Assembly: GCA_947652605.1 (NCBI GenBank) | Contig: OX393576.1 | Coordinates: forward strand, 46,600,966 to 46,664,965 | Length of the DNA: 64,000 nucleotides | Direction: 5' to 3' | Origin: Elmis aenea | Lineage: Eukaryota > Arthropoda > Insecta > Coleoptera > Elmidae | Part shown: in pieces, positions 46,338 to 60,549 of the stretch | How positions within the stretch are numbered: position 1 is the first letter of the stretch | Layout of the letters: each line of letters opens with the position of its first letter | The notes under the pieces: generated by a model | Told to the model about the DNA's origin: nothing | The model's database searches: none | Seen by the model: the letters and a program-made list of their open reading frames with translations, nothing else | Made by a program: the position numbers and the translations under genes

Positions 46338-48907
46338 TAAATGAATATCACCAAGTGATCCCTTGAACTCAATTAGACCGTTTATTTCAGCTCTCAGCCT
46401 ATTTTAGTTTTAATTTTTTGGTTTTTGCTGTAATTCGTTATCATGCGCAGTCTGCTAGTAAGTACAAAAGAAACGTAGGTACAATACATCAAATTTTATT
46501 GGTTATCACGTTATCAGTTTCAAATTACCAAAAGAAGTGATATTGATAATAGACTGACAAATCTTACTCGTAACATGTCAGTATTCATTATTCTTTACAG
46601 GATTATTGACTTTATTGGCGGGGGAGTTGTTTGGGAATTTTATCATTTATTTGTATGTGTAAAGTTGAATAATCATTAAATTACTTTTATTAACTATTTG
46701 TTCTTTCTCTTTACAAGTAAACACAACACAATAACTAACTGTAAAATTTCTCTGTATTTTCATTACAAACTTCATTTGATTATTCTTCTGTAACTGAAGC
46801 TGGTAGGCAATATGTATCCGGTAGAAATAAAACTTTTAAGATGTATTTGAATACAAAGAAGAGAATTACCATAGTTGAATTCTCATTGGTAATCACTTTT
46901 TCGAAGAAGGCGAAGTCTTGCGCTTATTGTAGTTAGTTGAGTTCTGTTGGATTTTTGTAATAGTCTCGACTTTTTAGTCGTCAAGGAACGAATGATAAAA
47001 TGTTCAACTTTTTACTAACTATTTTTGTTGCTAATATTAACTTATGTTTGGTATCTGTATCGCTCGTCAGTTTTGATAAGTGTTGCTGATTCTTCTTCGT
47101 TGATAATAATTGATAATTATTGAGTGACTGGTTTTGCAGCTAATAATTTATTAATTTAAAAAAATTATATGTATTTTGAATCATTCTTGAACAACAATAT
47201 CGGACTTTCTTTTAAATGCTTATCTGATTTACCTGAGGTAAAGTGTATCCAATGATTAAAGTAAACATTGTAGTCAGGCAACCTTTTGAAATCCCCTGGT
47301 TTAACTTGGTAGTAATTCCTGGGAATGGAAAAAGTCTTTCTTCGCTTAAGCCGCAGGGGTTGTCACTTGTGAACCTGAGCTAAATAGACCCGCAGTGACT
47401 GCATGCATTTCTCGTTTACCTTGGTCGTTTCACACAAGATCCGATGCATGTGGGAAACTTCAGCTTGTTTTCAGAAGACCTGCGGAACTTTAAACGTTCA
47501 TGGGAATGACAAATGGGATATAAGTCATAATAAATAAGGCTTTGTATTTTAGCTGGCGTGACTTAATTTTTAAGGTTTGTGTTACAACAGTGTGGCTCTT
47601 TCATTCATAAAAATAAACACTACACAAAAGGTTGCACAAATAATTGGAATTTCGTTGTTTTTAAAGTTTAAACGCTTTTACGTATGTTTTTCTTATTTTA
47701 ATTAAATCAATTGTGCATAATTTTTCCCTCGCCTTGTCTAACAATATAAAGACGAAATAAAGTATTTTCGCTTTAATATAAAACACGGAATTCTTGTTTG
47801 AAGTTGTTTTTGTTAAGACACACTGTTAACGAGTTTATTGTATTTTATCAACTTATAAATTAGTTTGTGCGTCAATAAACTGAAAAATAAAAAAAATATT
47901 TGAAAATGGTATAGAACAACCGTTTTAATGATGGATCAGTTTGGTCGTAGGGAATACCACAACAAGACTTTTATAAAATATAAATAATCGATTATTGCAA
48001 TTTTGCTGTAAAATACCGACTTTTTTATGCAATAATAATAATACGAAAAGTGACCGCTGTATGAAATAATTTCGGGAAACTCTGAATTGAAAACGTTATC
48101 TCAATTATTAATCGAGCAGTCACTGCTAATCGCAGTTGTTAATAGGTGCTTTTAATTTCAATTCTAATAATTCTTATACCTAAGCCGGCAAATTAAAATT
48201 AAATATTGCTTTTATTACGTCAATTTATAAACTCTTTTAAATAAGTTAATTTTAAAGCAGTTACCGATTAGTTTATTGCTAGGTGATATATTGATATGTT
48301 TTTTTTTTTTTTTTTCGTAAAACAAACATCAGCAACATTTGTAATATGGTTTTTTTACTACTAGTAATATAGCGTAGCATTATGACGTATATTTGAATGC
48401 CGTGAAATTCAATTTCTCTACCTATGCATGGTTACAGGTAAACAATTTTTCATTATTAACCACTGGTGAATAATGAACAAATTTATATTTTTTGATAATG
48501 CTGTTGTAGTTTTAAAGAAAAAAAAAATTATAGGACGATTTAGTATGATGAAGAAATTCTCTTTATTGGTATTTTAGCATTTAAAACGTTGTTTAAATAA
48601 ATTAATTTAATTTTAAAAACTTTGGTGTATTTAAATAACACGACTTTCGCGCCGTAATAAATGACGGTTGTCAATATCCACACCGTCGATTGACACAACG
48701 TAAAAAAGAGAAAAGTTTTAATGTCAGTATTTTAGATGAAACCATCGCTTAAAAACAATGTTTTTTAATAACAATAGTGATTTAGCAAGATGAGTAACAC
48801 GCAGATTCAATATTTCTATAGAATAGATAGGTACTTAACTTTTTATATTTTAGGTTAGAAAGTGCGTACATAACATAAATGGGTTTGTCTTACTAGTAGT
48901 GAAAAAA

Positions 48908-49044
48908 ATAGTATATACACCACGGTAGAGAAGTCTTATAGCCTTCGGGCCCTTAGATCCCTCGGCGCTTCGCGCCTCGTGATCTAATCTGAGCCCTCAG
49001 GCTATAATAGTTGACTTCTCTACCTTGGTATATAATATACTATT
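48908..49044. repeat. Near-perfect 137-bp palindrome
   Basis: ATAGTATATACACCACGGTA on the left pairs with TACCTTGGTATATAATATAC on the right. Inner pairs: 'gagaagtc' with 'gacttctc', 'tatagcct' with 'aggctata', and 'ttagatccc' with 'gatctaa'. The centre CGGCGCTTCGCGCCTCG forms a tight GC hairpin. It could be a MITE or a site that extrudes a cruciform; no flanking duplication is clear beyond the TA-rich DNA. Confidence 0.75.
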
Positions 49045-51409
49045 TTTCTGCCCAGTAAAACATGCAAATTATTTGTTAATTTGTCACATAATTGCGGTGG
49101 GCGTTCAGTCAAGAGATCTCCTTTGAAGTATTTGGTCAAACATTAAAATGGACATAACTTTTATTGTTCATGTTGTATATACCTAATTGTTGAGTTAAGT
49201 AATTCGCATTAAATTTAAATTCGCTTTATTTTATTTTGCTTTTCTTCTTTATCAATTCCTAGATAGTTTCGCAGCTTCGCTCTGCTTCGTTAATGGCAAT
49301 TTTTTCTTATTAAAATACCAAAAGTGTTATTGATTTGTGCCAGTGCTTTTATTATAATTAATAAGAATCATTGAGGTATTGATTAGAAATTTAAAAAAAA
49401 TACTGGCTAATCTTGAAACTTAAATAGAATCGATATAAGGCCCCTACCTAATTCCTCTAACTTTGAACATGTTTAACTTGGTATGTGTTGTGCAAGAATC
49501 AGGCTGTATTGTTAAAATTGTTTCAACACCGGATGCTTGTTATGTTTCTAATTTATAACCGTTGCATAGAGCGCGACGTCCATGTACATGACATGTTGTA
49601 TTGAATACTAATTGTGTTCACATATGTTTAAAAACCGTAAAGTGTAATTAACCGTGAAATACCAAATATATTATTCGATTTTTGTTGGTGTCATCCACTT
49701 TGTTGTCAAATGCGTATGTTCTATTATGAATGAAAAATACTCATTTTTTATTTCTTCTTACCTGCTTACCTCTTCAACTTGATTTGCGTCAAATTCGATA
49801 ATTCATTTGCACCCCTTAACATTTTCGCTACCGACTCCAAGTTAACGACTTGCGACTGTTACCGGCAGCGTGCTAGATCATATTCGTCTTAAGACTTTCC
49901 CAGTATCTTTAAGCGGAATCAGCAACGAAAAATTAATATTGAATTAAACAGAATAAAAGTATTTAGTCATTTACTGTGGAAAACTATACCTTATTTACAA
50001 AATTTTTCGAAGGAAAAAACAACCAAGAAAATTCTTAATATACCTAAGGGAATGATTTATTTCTTAAACCCTAACCAAAAACACAAACATTCCTAGAAAT
50101 TAAAAAAATTATGTGAAACTGCGTCAAGTTTTATTTAATTTAATGAGTAAGATTTATACATGTCGAAAGCCTAAATCGACGAAACGCAACACTTAAAACT
50201 TCCAGGTAAATAATAAACAAATATATTAAATTCGCTACTTACCATACCGTAACAATTAAACTTATAAATAATTTATATTACTAGTTTTTACAGAAACACT
50301 AATGATACAATACACATACAAATATATATATATATCTATGTATCTGCATACAAAATAAGATTCTTTTAAGCTAGAGTTTTGGAATCAAACTGTAAGCGAT
50401 TTCGGCACGATCTTAAAATACCAGACATAAAGAATTAAATTAAAAGAGTTCTTAATACTTTATTTAATCTCGTAAGCATTTGCATTAAATTTTAGGAGAT
50501 CATTTTTGCAACCAAAAAAGTCGGTTATCTGTTGCAGTTTCTTTTTATTGTTTATTAACTCTCTGGGTTTAGCATAAACAAAACAGGGTTTGTTTTTATT
50601 TCAACCATTATGGGTCCAACTTAGACATGGTTGCGTGATTGTAAAGGTGGATATTGATCAAAACAAGGGACACAGGTGTAGTTGTACAAGTAAATGTTGG
50701 ACATTCGGCTTGCGCTAATCCCAGGAGGTTAACACGGTAATATGATGGGGCCAGTGTTATTGCAGGTGATACGATACTTACTGAATGTATCCTAACGGCC
50801 AATTTATTTACGAACTGTGGGGCTGCTCATGTTGTTAAAAAATAAAACATAAAAAATTTTGATTTAGTAAAAAGTTGCAGTCAATAATAAACAGCGCTTA
50901 GGTATGTAAAAAGATATTGGCATTTTTGAACCTATGGGTTTTGATAATACGTCCTCAAAATGTTTAGTCTGATCTAAATTAGAGTAAAACGGTTTTACAA
51001 AACATAAAACTGATTTGATTTTGATATTTATTTCAACATTAGTGTACGGTATTATGTATAAAATATTTTCAAAACTCAAATGATATTTGTAAACGTAAAA
51101 TTTTGACGTTGTTGAAAACGAATTTAATTTTCGTCAAATCTTAACCGAAATAAAAAGAATTTCAAACCTTTAAACCTTTCATCTTGTGTAATTTAAATAA
51201 TTTTTTATTTTAACAAAATCTACTACTAATACTTCTTTTATGAAGTACCTACAACTCTATTAGTTGTAAAAATAAACCTGTTAAGTCCTATACCCTATAC
51301 CAGTTTAAGGTAAAAAGATCCTTTAAATGGGCATTATAAAAAACTGTTTTTTTTTCTAAAACCAAGATACAATTTGAGAATTTTTAATAGGTTTATGGTT
51401 TATTATACA

Positions 51410-52265
51410 GGGTGTCTTAGACAATATGAATTATTCGATTATTTTGTTACTTGTAAGAATTTTTGAAAATGTTCTGGTTCTGAATAAAAATTTGCTCGTA
51501 GTCAATCTATATATATAAAAATGAATGTATGTATGTATGTTTGTCCTTTATGCATTCCTATACCACTCATCCGATCCTGACCAAATTTGGCACAGACAAT
51601 CTATAGGACCAAGGAAAGAACATAGGCTATATGAGAATTCCCAGAAGTTCCAAAAATTCCCAAAAGAACCAAAATTCCCAAAAGATCCAAATATCACAAA
51701 AGTTTCAAAATTCTCAATAGATGCAAAAATTCTCAATAGATACAAAAATTCCCAAAAGATCCAAAATTCTCAAAAGGTCAAAAACGTCCACCGGGCGCGA
51801 GCGCGAAGCGCGAGTAGTCTGCGATTGATAAAAAAAATCACCGAGCGAAGCCGGGTCACTACGCTAGTTACTAGATATTTTCAATAAAACTCAGTGTTTT
51901 GTTTTTGCGGATCGACACGCAACTTGGTTTTTTAAATGGAACTCGTGTCACAGTGAACTACAATTTAAAATTAAAAAGTTGATGTTAAAATAATAAAAAC
52001 AAATGAAGATAGGTAAAAATTATTATTAAATTATAATTCTTTGCAGCAAAGTGTCAAAAAATATTTTGAGTATGATTTCAAATAAACCAGTTATAAGCAA
52101 AAAATCAAATTCTTATGAATAGCGCAAAAACCATAAATTTTTTCCAAGATTTTTTTCATGGAATAGTTACTTTTGAGTCATAGATTTTTTGACTTTTTAA
52201 CCGACTTTGTATCTCTTACCGTTTACGAGATCCCCACGCTGTTCACGATAACTGGGACACCCTGC
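51410..52265. repeat. Fold-back-family element split by a second repeat
   Basis: Starts TACAGGGTGTCTTAGACAAT and ends AACTGGGACACCCTG, the orientation expected for this family. It is interrupted at about 51505-51875 by an element beginning TATATATATAAAAATGAATG. The two halves share words with 945-1085 and 36438-36600 (for example 'cagtgttttgtttttgcg'). Confidence 0.6.
51505..51875. repeat. TATATATAAAAATGAATG...GCCGGGTCACTACGCTAGTTACTAG element with internal minisatellite
   Basis: Opens with a TATATA run and ATGTATGTATGTATG. It then has 'ccgatcctgaccaaatttgg', a phrase typical of a widespread insect non-autonomous repeat class. It ends in a G+C-rich hairpin (GCGCGAGCGCGAAGCGCGAG) and 'ccgagcgaagccgggtcact'. 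Within, about 51645-51785, is a degenerate tandem repeat of 'aaaattcccaaaagatcc' units, about 20 nt each. Superfamily uncertain; a Helitron relative is one possibility. Confidence 0.6.
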
Positions 52266-55200
52266 ATAGTCCTATGTCCGTTAAAACAGAAAAAAAGGCA
52301 TTTGGAATTGACTTGGTAATGAACTGATATATCTTTTAACTGATTTACAATTAAATAGTTTTTATAAGTTAATTGTCCAGTACTTCTTGTAATATTTTTA
52401 AAATAAATTTTAAGGGTATTATCCATTCGCAATGTAAGTAAAAGAGACCGTGTTCAAGGGCTCCCCACAGAAATAACTAATCTTAATTTTTATGGTCTTG
52501 CACTTAAGGAACCGCCATAAACTACGGTTACTATCATAAATGCAGCAGTGAAATTACAAGTAAAATACAAGATTAAAAATTAAATGCGTTAACGAAAGCG
52601 CTTCCTGAACAAAGAAATTGATGTTTCGATAATGCGGTGCTCTCAAAGGTTCTTCGTATACTTAGTAATTTGTTTTTTTCGCCTACTCGTGAAATTTTAA
52701 GTATTATTACATTTCTTTCAACGCAAATGTAATTATCAGTTTTATTGCTTCGTGTAACCATTACTTCAGGGAAATAAGTGAGTTTTCCACCATTTTCAAT
52801 AAACTTTTATCACAGTTGAAGAGATGTATCAGTTTATTTTCTTAAAATATATTCGATAAAAGAAATATTCAATTGAACAGATAGTGAACCAATAAAAAAG
52901 AAAGTTATCCAGTTGGTGTCTTCAATCAGGGTCTACACATCAAAAATGTTGTAATGTAATATCCTTTTTTATACACATCTGCAGGGTGTTCACCTTCGGT
53001 TTTTTGTTTTTGTTTTTTCATATTTTGTTTATCAGTCACTCAGAGTAACTTAAGCGATATGATTGAAAGATTTAAATTAGACTTTGCAATTATTTTTGTT
53101 TTATTCATGTCAACAACATGTAACTTTATTTTTGGAAATAGACATGCGATATCCAATTTTTGAACTTTTTAAATTTCTAGCAAGCTATTTAACAATTTTA
53201 AGTTATCTAATGATATTATATAGAATGTAGATATAATTTGTTTAATTTTGGCAAGTTTCAGACATTACGTTATAAACATTTAATAATCTTATTTTTGCTC
53301 TTCCCCTTTATGCTTTGTACGAAATTCGTTACGATACTATGAATATTCTTATTTGTCATTTTTTTCGTTGTTGGTCTATTAAAAAAGCCCTTCTATTTTT
53401 GATTTTTGTATCGCCACTCGACAGCAAAAATACTAATAATATGTTTCTGGTCACAAATATGTTTTAATCTTCTTGATAATAATTTTTATTTAAAAAATTA
53501 GTATTTGTTACCAATTTTTTATTTATCTTTGCTATTTTGTGTAGTTTTTTCTGCGATTTAATAATATAGAAGGCTTGTCTGGTTTATTTTTTAAAATCAG
53601 CTAGATAATCGAAGTTGTAATGACCTTTGGGAACCACCCTATGTTATCAAACAGCAAGAATGCAGAGCGTATATCATCTTGATAATATTTTTATTGTATA
53701 CAAATCTGTTGTATTATTTGTATATTTTCATTTACTGCATTGGTAAGATTAAGAAGTTGATGTTTGTAATTTTAATATAAAAAGTCTCAAGCTGAAATCT
53801 TAAACGTCAAGGGATTTTTTTTTTTTTAAATTCAGAACAGTTTTTGGAGAATTTCCAGGCGAGCAAGAACTTAGTTTCGATCTGTATTTTTATCTTAACA
53901 GAAAATGCTTAAAGCAATTTTGTATAACAACTTTATTTATCTATAACCAAGAGCATCTAAACCCACTTATTTTTGTGTAAAAATGTCAATCATTTTGTCT
54001 AATTCATTTAAAAAAGTTTTTAGTATTGCCAACCAAAACACCCCTTGCTACTTGTAAATGGTGTGTATTACTTATGTTACCTCTCAGTCGTGAAATAAAT
54101 CAACTAATTACTAACAATGCGGTTTGGTAGCTCTGTATCCATTGAACTATTTGCTTTTTAAATTATCATTGCAAAACAAATTATGATGCCCATTTTTTAA
54201 AGTGATGCTGTTTCAAAGCGCTATAAATTACTCTCTAATTTGCCAATTAGCGTGTTTTTACTGGAGTAAGCTTATAATGTAATGTTCATCCACAAAAAAT
54301 GTTATTTAACTACGCAGGTGTAGCTTTAAAGCTTTAAAAATAATCTAGAAAATTACGCAAAATTCAGCATAACGTCGCTGTTGGTATGGATATATCACGA
54401 AATCCACCTCAACCCGTAATTAAGTGTTTACAGCTACGGCATTCTTCGGGGACCGACCAGTTTTAACCGCAGAGCGGTCTATATTTCATTCTTCCATTTT
54501 CCCAAAGGAATTCAAACATGGTAGTGCATTTCAACTATTTTAATGGACAAGTCTCCTCCGTCTTTAATATGCAGATTACTTCTCAGACGAATAAGCGTAT
54601 TTCAGCTTAAAATGAACGGAATATGTGAAGCTAAATTAAACCCGCTTTTACAAAACGCTTCACATCGCAGTTTTAAGTTAACGTTGAAGTTAGCAGCGAG
54701 AACTTCATGCTGCACCTCTGGGTTAACTTTAATATTGGATGTAAAGCACTTTATAAAACCGAGTTGTTTAGTCAATGTCGTCTAATGGCGAGCGGTGGGG
54801 GTGTCCACTAAACACAATAATTGGAATTAAACACGCCTACTTACTTAGTGGTATTGGTATACTCGCCAATGGTTTTAACAGTGGCGGCGAGTTGGTATTA
54901 ATCGCCAGGGTGCGAACTCATTTCTGGCGCCCTAAATCCATATTGTTAATGTCACGGATAAAAAATGTACAATTGGCAACATTCGATAGAAAGTAGAGAG
55001 AAGTTAATGTTCTTCGCTGCGCAAGCGTACTATAAATGAAAATTGACATTGCCATTTTACTTTTACACCACGTAGTAGTAAACGTAGGTTCGGAGTTCAG
55101 AAGCCTGTCGAAATATCGGGAACTTTTCGACATAAATTTCTATTAGATGGTGATAAGTCTACGAATGAAATTTAGATTGACAATAAATAAATTAACACTT

Positions 55201-55616
55201 TTCTATATTTTTAAAATATTATAAAGAGCTCTTTTTACACTTGGTCAAAATAGTGAAACTTTAAACATATAGAAACTCATTTTTCTTTAAATACAATATC
55301 GTATATTTACTTAGTCTCATAAAAAATTTAATTGTTCTTCAAAAACAATAAGCCTGTTTTATACCTAAAATTGATATTTTCCGAGATATCGCGATTTTTC
55401 ATCAAATCTGGAGCATACGATAACGGTCAGATACCAAATTTTATTGTAATATGAATATTTTCAATAATATCTGTTTCCATACTTTTGCGCAGCACTGTAT
55501 GTTATGTTTACATGTGATTTTGTTGAATTTATGTGAATTATGTTCATGTGTTTCGTTTTTTTTTTAACCCTTTGTCACATATTTTTCCTGTTCCAATTCC
55601 ATTCAAATGAAGAAAG

Positions 55617-55695
55617 TGACTTGGCGATTTTGGCTACATCGGCTGTTGGCGATTTTGGCTACTTTGGCGCGCTTTTTTGGCGATTCAAGCAACAA
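55617..55695. repeat. Short tandem repeat of TTGGCGATTTTGGCTAC
   Basis: The unit TTGGCGATTTTGGCTAC occurs twice in full, with degenerate further copies (TTTGGCGCGC, TTTTGGCGATTC). No function is evident. Confidence 0.55.
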
Positions 55696-55925
55696 TTCAC
55701 CTGGTCACCCTGAGTGCAAGTGCTATTCCTTTTGTTCAGCTCGTATTGTATTGAAGCAATTTTTTTTTAAGGAAAACCCCACTGCATTCCTTCGGCTTCC
55801 TTTCGCTTTTGTATGAAAACATATAAAGACACAATTTCATCTCGTTGCATGCGCCCCCTGATTGATTGCGCCCGGGTGCAAAGCACCCCTTGCACCCCCG
55901 GCACGGCGGGCCCCTGGGTTTTAAG

Positions 55926-56284
55926 CAGTGGTGAGCTATGAAATTTTTAACAAAGGGCTCGCTCATGGTTAAATAAAAACAAAAAAATAATGTTAATTAT
56001 ATGTTGGAAAAAAAATGGCATTTTAAATTCAAACGTGAATAATCGAGTGATTGTACATACCTAATTCAAAAATTCTATTGTGCGACGGGTTATTCTAAAT
56101 TTAATCGTCATTGCTTGATAGGCATGACTTCGTCGCTTTACAAATGCATGTAATGGCAATGATTTTAAGATATATTTTTTCTTGAGAAAATGGTTAACAA
56201 GAAGAACAAGGGGCTCGCAAATTAAGGAATAATTTAACAAAGGGCTCGCGCGAGCCCCCGCGAGCCCCCTACAGCTCACCACTG
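55926..56284. mobile_element. hAT-type MITE (CAGTGGTGAGCT ends)
   Basis: 359 bp. Ends CAGTGGTGAGCT and AGCTCACCACTG are perfect inverse copies, flanked by a perfect 8-bp duplication GTTTTAAG (55918-55925 and 56285-56292). Both ends carry AACAAAGGGCTCGC. A truncated inverse copy is at 780-955. Confidence 0.92.
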
Positions 56285-59200
56285 GTTTTAAGGTCCGTGG
56301 CCCATATTGAAGCGTCTGCTGCGCGAAACCCCCACCGCTCGTCATTAGACTCGACGCCGACTATACTAGACAAAAAGTAAAAAAGAAGTTGTGTTAAAAA
56401 TAATAGGAACTTGTGGTGCAGTGTATGTTTACCAGGGGTGATTAACCTGCAGTCTTAAAGCATGTAAAAATGCTCTTATTTATGTTACGATAAAAAATAA
56501 AACTTCATTGAAAGAGCATACAATTATGTTCGAAAAAATGGAATACCGATAAAAAATTCTATGAATTTAGTTATATTGAACAATAATTGTATATTATTGC
56601 TTTGTATTATGTTGTGGTTGGAAATTCCACAGAAGCGCATCACATCTTAACAATTACTAATAGAGTCGTGTCATTTAAACCTTGTAACTATCAATATTTG
56701 TCATATAAATCGAAATCTACGTTTACATCAATATATGAAATTATCTCAATTGCAATTAATTGTGAATATTAAATTGAAAATGGACCTTCTGTCAATTTGC
56801 TTTTGTTACTGTATACTTAAGGTGTTTCAATTTGTTGCTCACAAAACAATAATTTTTGGTCAAACATAATAAAACACAATTACAGAATTTATGAACTCTC
56901 AATTACTACAGTGATCGTGTTTTGTTTAGTCAAACACAACGGTTTTGTGAAAAATAATAAATAACTTTTAAACTCATCTTTTTCAAAACTTTCTATGCAT
57001 GCTTACCGTTTTAATGTACTATCGGATTTAGAATTTAAAAAACATTTGAACGTCATTCGATAGAGAATTTTCCACGATGTACAAAAATATAAGGTTTATG
57101 GAGGTTTCCTCTTAAAATAACAGTTATAGGGGCGCGACAGTCAAAGTGAATCACCCTGTATAGGTGTTGTCATTTTGTGGCAACACTAGCTATCTTTTAC
57201 ACTAACGGGACTTAAAACGTTTTAAACTGTTAATACATACACTGTTGATGATTCTTTAACACCCTGAGTAAATTACGAAGAAAATGATTCGATAAAGCTG
57301 TATTGTACAGTTACACTCGAAATGAGTTCAGGGCTGCATTGAACTAATTGTTCATTGTAGAGAATTAGCCGTGGTTGTTACCACCACATAATTTTTACTA
57401 CTTCCTGATCCAAGGTCGTAACTTAAGCGTATAGTTCAGTCATGGTGAACACAAAAGATTCTTCAACGATACGTTTAATAACCACTGGTTTAGTGAGATA
57501 AACCACAGGGGCTTGAGTAGTTTCCCACCGAGTCGAGAGCCCGGCGGGACATCGCGGGCGGGCTCAAAGCAAGCTCTGGAGCCAGTCTATTATGCCGCAG
57601 GCATCATAGCCCACCGGGCAACATTCAGATAGACCAAACACCAATAGTGGCATTAATACATACCATATTTGGGGTCTTTATTAACACCATAAGCATTTAC
57701 AACAGCCGTACCAAGAAACAGTTTTCTAGCATTCCGCACGATACACAAACGCATCGCCGATCGGAATAAAACATTTCGACGAGTTTTATTGGATTAATAA
57801 TGATAATCTACCCTCGTCCTTTGGGATTAATTGCGGCCGTTAAATCTACACGAAATTTAAACTGTTGGGTGATTCAAAATTACTTCGTGGAATTACGATG
57901 ATCGCGGTTTGTAAGCTGCAGTAAGAATACGCGATAAATTAATAACTACTTTGTTTGCATGAATATAAAATACTGCATTATTTATTAACCTCTTAACTAA
58001 AACGGCAAAGAATTAATAGACGTTTTAACACATACTGCTGTGAAGTATGTAATTTTAAATGATTACTTGAAAATAATGCGTTTAATATAAGTCGGTAATT
58101 AATATTTGAGTAGCAATTTCATTTTAAAAGGCTTTTATAATTTAATTAATGCTCGAGATTGTATTTTATTGTGGCATATAAAGACGGTTAAGTTAAACGA
58201 TCGACTCTTGCAATTTATTTTTGCATCTATTAAAGTGGTTATGTTGCAAATTTGTTCTTTTATAAATAAAAATTAACTTTGAAGGTGTTTTAAATACCTA
58301 TATTGTTGAGTATTTTAAGTGTTCCATTTATTAATAAATATAAGCTTCATTAAAAATAACTAATATTATTTTCGAAGGATTTATTATCAGAATGCAATAC
58401 AAATTTCAAGACCAGTCTTTTTTATATATTGCAATCTTGTTTATTTGAATTAATAAATAAATAAATAAGGCTGCAATTCATGAAGAGACGAGAGGCTTGA
58501 AATTGATATTGCAAATCTACAAAAAATTGTTCGGAAAACAGCCTTTTTTGTGAGGTTTTTATTTAAAAATAATTAAAAGTATAATTGCCGTAAACAAATA
58601 GGGACATTTATTTTGACCTTCAAATTAATGATATAATTACATTCGTTTATTTAATTATCTGCACTGTATTTAATTATACCTTGCTCGATTAACTGTTACT
58701 ATTGATGAAAATCACTATTATTTATTTCCTCTGCTGTATATTTACACCGCACGTATCTATAAACTTGTCAGTTATCGATTGTTACTTGTACACGATAACT
58801 GATTGATTCGACACTCAATCTTTGCCGGAAGTATTTATATTAACAAACCTGAAACATTCTAGAAGCCACCCTTAGACTTCTCTCTTTACGAATTTGGCAG
58901 AATCCACTTTCTCGTTTTGTCATCACATACCAGCTCTAGTTCTGCTTTGCACTTTTTATCAGAATATCCTAGAACTCGACAATTGTAGCAATAATTAACT
59001 ATCAATTTTAATAAATGTTAAAAGTTAGTAACATCGTATTTGCGAAGGTCTGTGGTGCACTGTACTGCACTATGTTTTTGTATTTGCATATCTGTTATTA
59101 TAATTACCTATAAACTGTTCTGTCTAGCACTGCCCCTATTCAGATCTGATTTATGTTGTTCTAAAACCCATGCTCCTGCATTCTGAATTCTCTCTTTTGT

Positions 59201-60549
59201 GCTGTATAATTTTGCAATTACCTACCACTCACGCATAATCTATTTATGTGAGCGTGATTTATCATATAGTAATCTAACAACTATAAAGTGTTATTCTGTT
59301 AGTATATAGTAGTGTACCTTTATCTATAGCTTCATATAAGAAGACTAAAAACTTTCATGGTAAAAAATTAACAAACAAATAAAATTAGATCATTGTGGCA
59401 CATATTTTATAGTACTTGGTCATAAAATATTGTTTGTAAGCCATACTTTACTCCAGTTTGCTTGTGATTGTGGAATTAAGAGCTGGAAGAGCCACAGAAC
59501 AGTTCGCGAAATAAATTAAGCTGAATAGTATCTTAAGCATTTAAAAAATTGGATTTTACTCATTACCTAATTTTTTTTGCAAATTTTTATTAAAACACGT
59601 TTAAATATTTTATAGTAACAAAAACTGTTAAAACTAACATTAGTAAATAGCTAAATTTTCTGATGGTAACGACAGATTTTAAATAGTTGCAAGATTTTTT
59701 TTACAAGTCATAAATTTGGTTTTAGCTTATTCATTTTAAACTCATATTTAAAACTGCTCTAGATCTTTTTTTGTCGACTAGTCAATTGAAACGGGCTTGT
59801 AGAGTTTTTAATCTCACAGCTGAATCCAAGCAATGTCACTATACATATATATCTGTGTTGGACTACTAGATACATAGTAATAGAACGATGTTCCTAAATA
59901 TACAATAACTAATTTTCATTATTTGAAGAATAACTGAATAGGTCATGGCTTAAGTTGTAAAGGAACTGTGACCGTGGCCCCATTTGTTTGTGAATAGTAG
60001 TTGCATTTGCGCGTAAGATCACAAAGCCGACAGGGAACCAAAATTATCATAGAAACTCCGTCGTCTGTTTCGTGGTAACAATAAAATTGAATCACAATGA
60101 AACGCAAAAGCAACAATCGCCCACGTCCACCCTTTAATACTTTATTCGACATAATTATTGGTTGTCACAAATATGCAGTATATTCTGCAAAACACAAATT
60201 TGTGACCAGATGTTTAGTTACTAATTTTATAAATTATTATAACCTAATCATAACTGTGCTTTTCAATGTGTCACGTATGCTGAACACCTGTACGTAATGC
60301 CTTTTAGTTTATGTCGGTTACGTGCTTTTCTGATTTATTTAACACCGTTAAATAAACAGATACAGCAAATATTTTCATGCAGAGAGGCCCCAAGCTCGTG
60401 TTTAAGTGTACATAACATAGTAGTAGATAATAATTAGTTTGTAAATAGCATGCATGCATCTACAATGCAGCTTCCCACGCTTTAAGAAAAATAAATATTA
60501 CACAAGACAGAACAACTGTAGACATGGATTATTATTTTATTATGCGTGT

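Noticed and set aside
51525..51887. 120-codon open stretch
   Set aside because: It is the translation of the AAAATTCCCAAAAGATCC tandem array and the ends of a dispersed repeat.
54543..54996. Two overlapping open stretches in a G+C-richer island
   Set aside because: No recognisable domain, no splice context and different frames; more likely non-coding.
55736..55966. Cys-rich minus-strand open stretch
   Set aside because: Part lies in the hAT MITE; the rest covers G-rich repeat-like DNA. The Cys pattern does not match a zinc-finger family I know.
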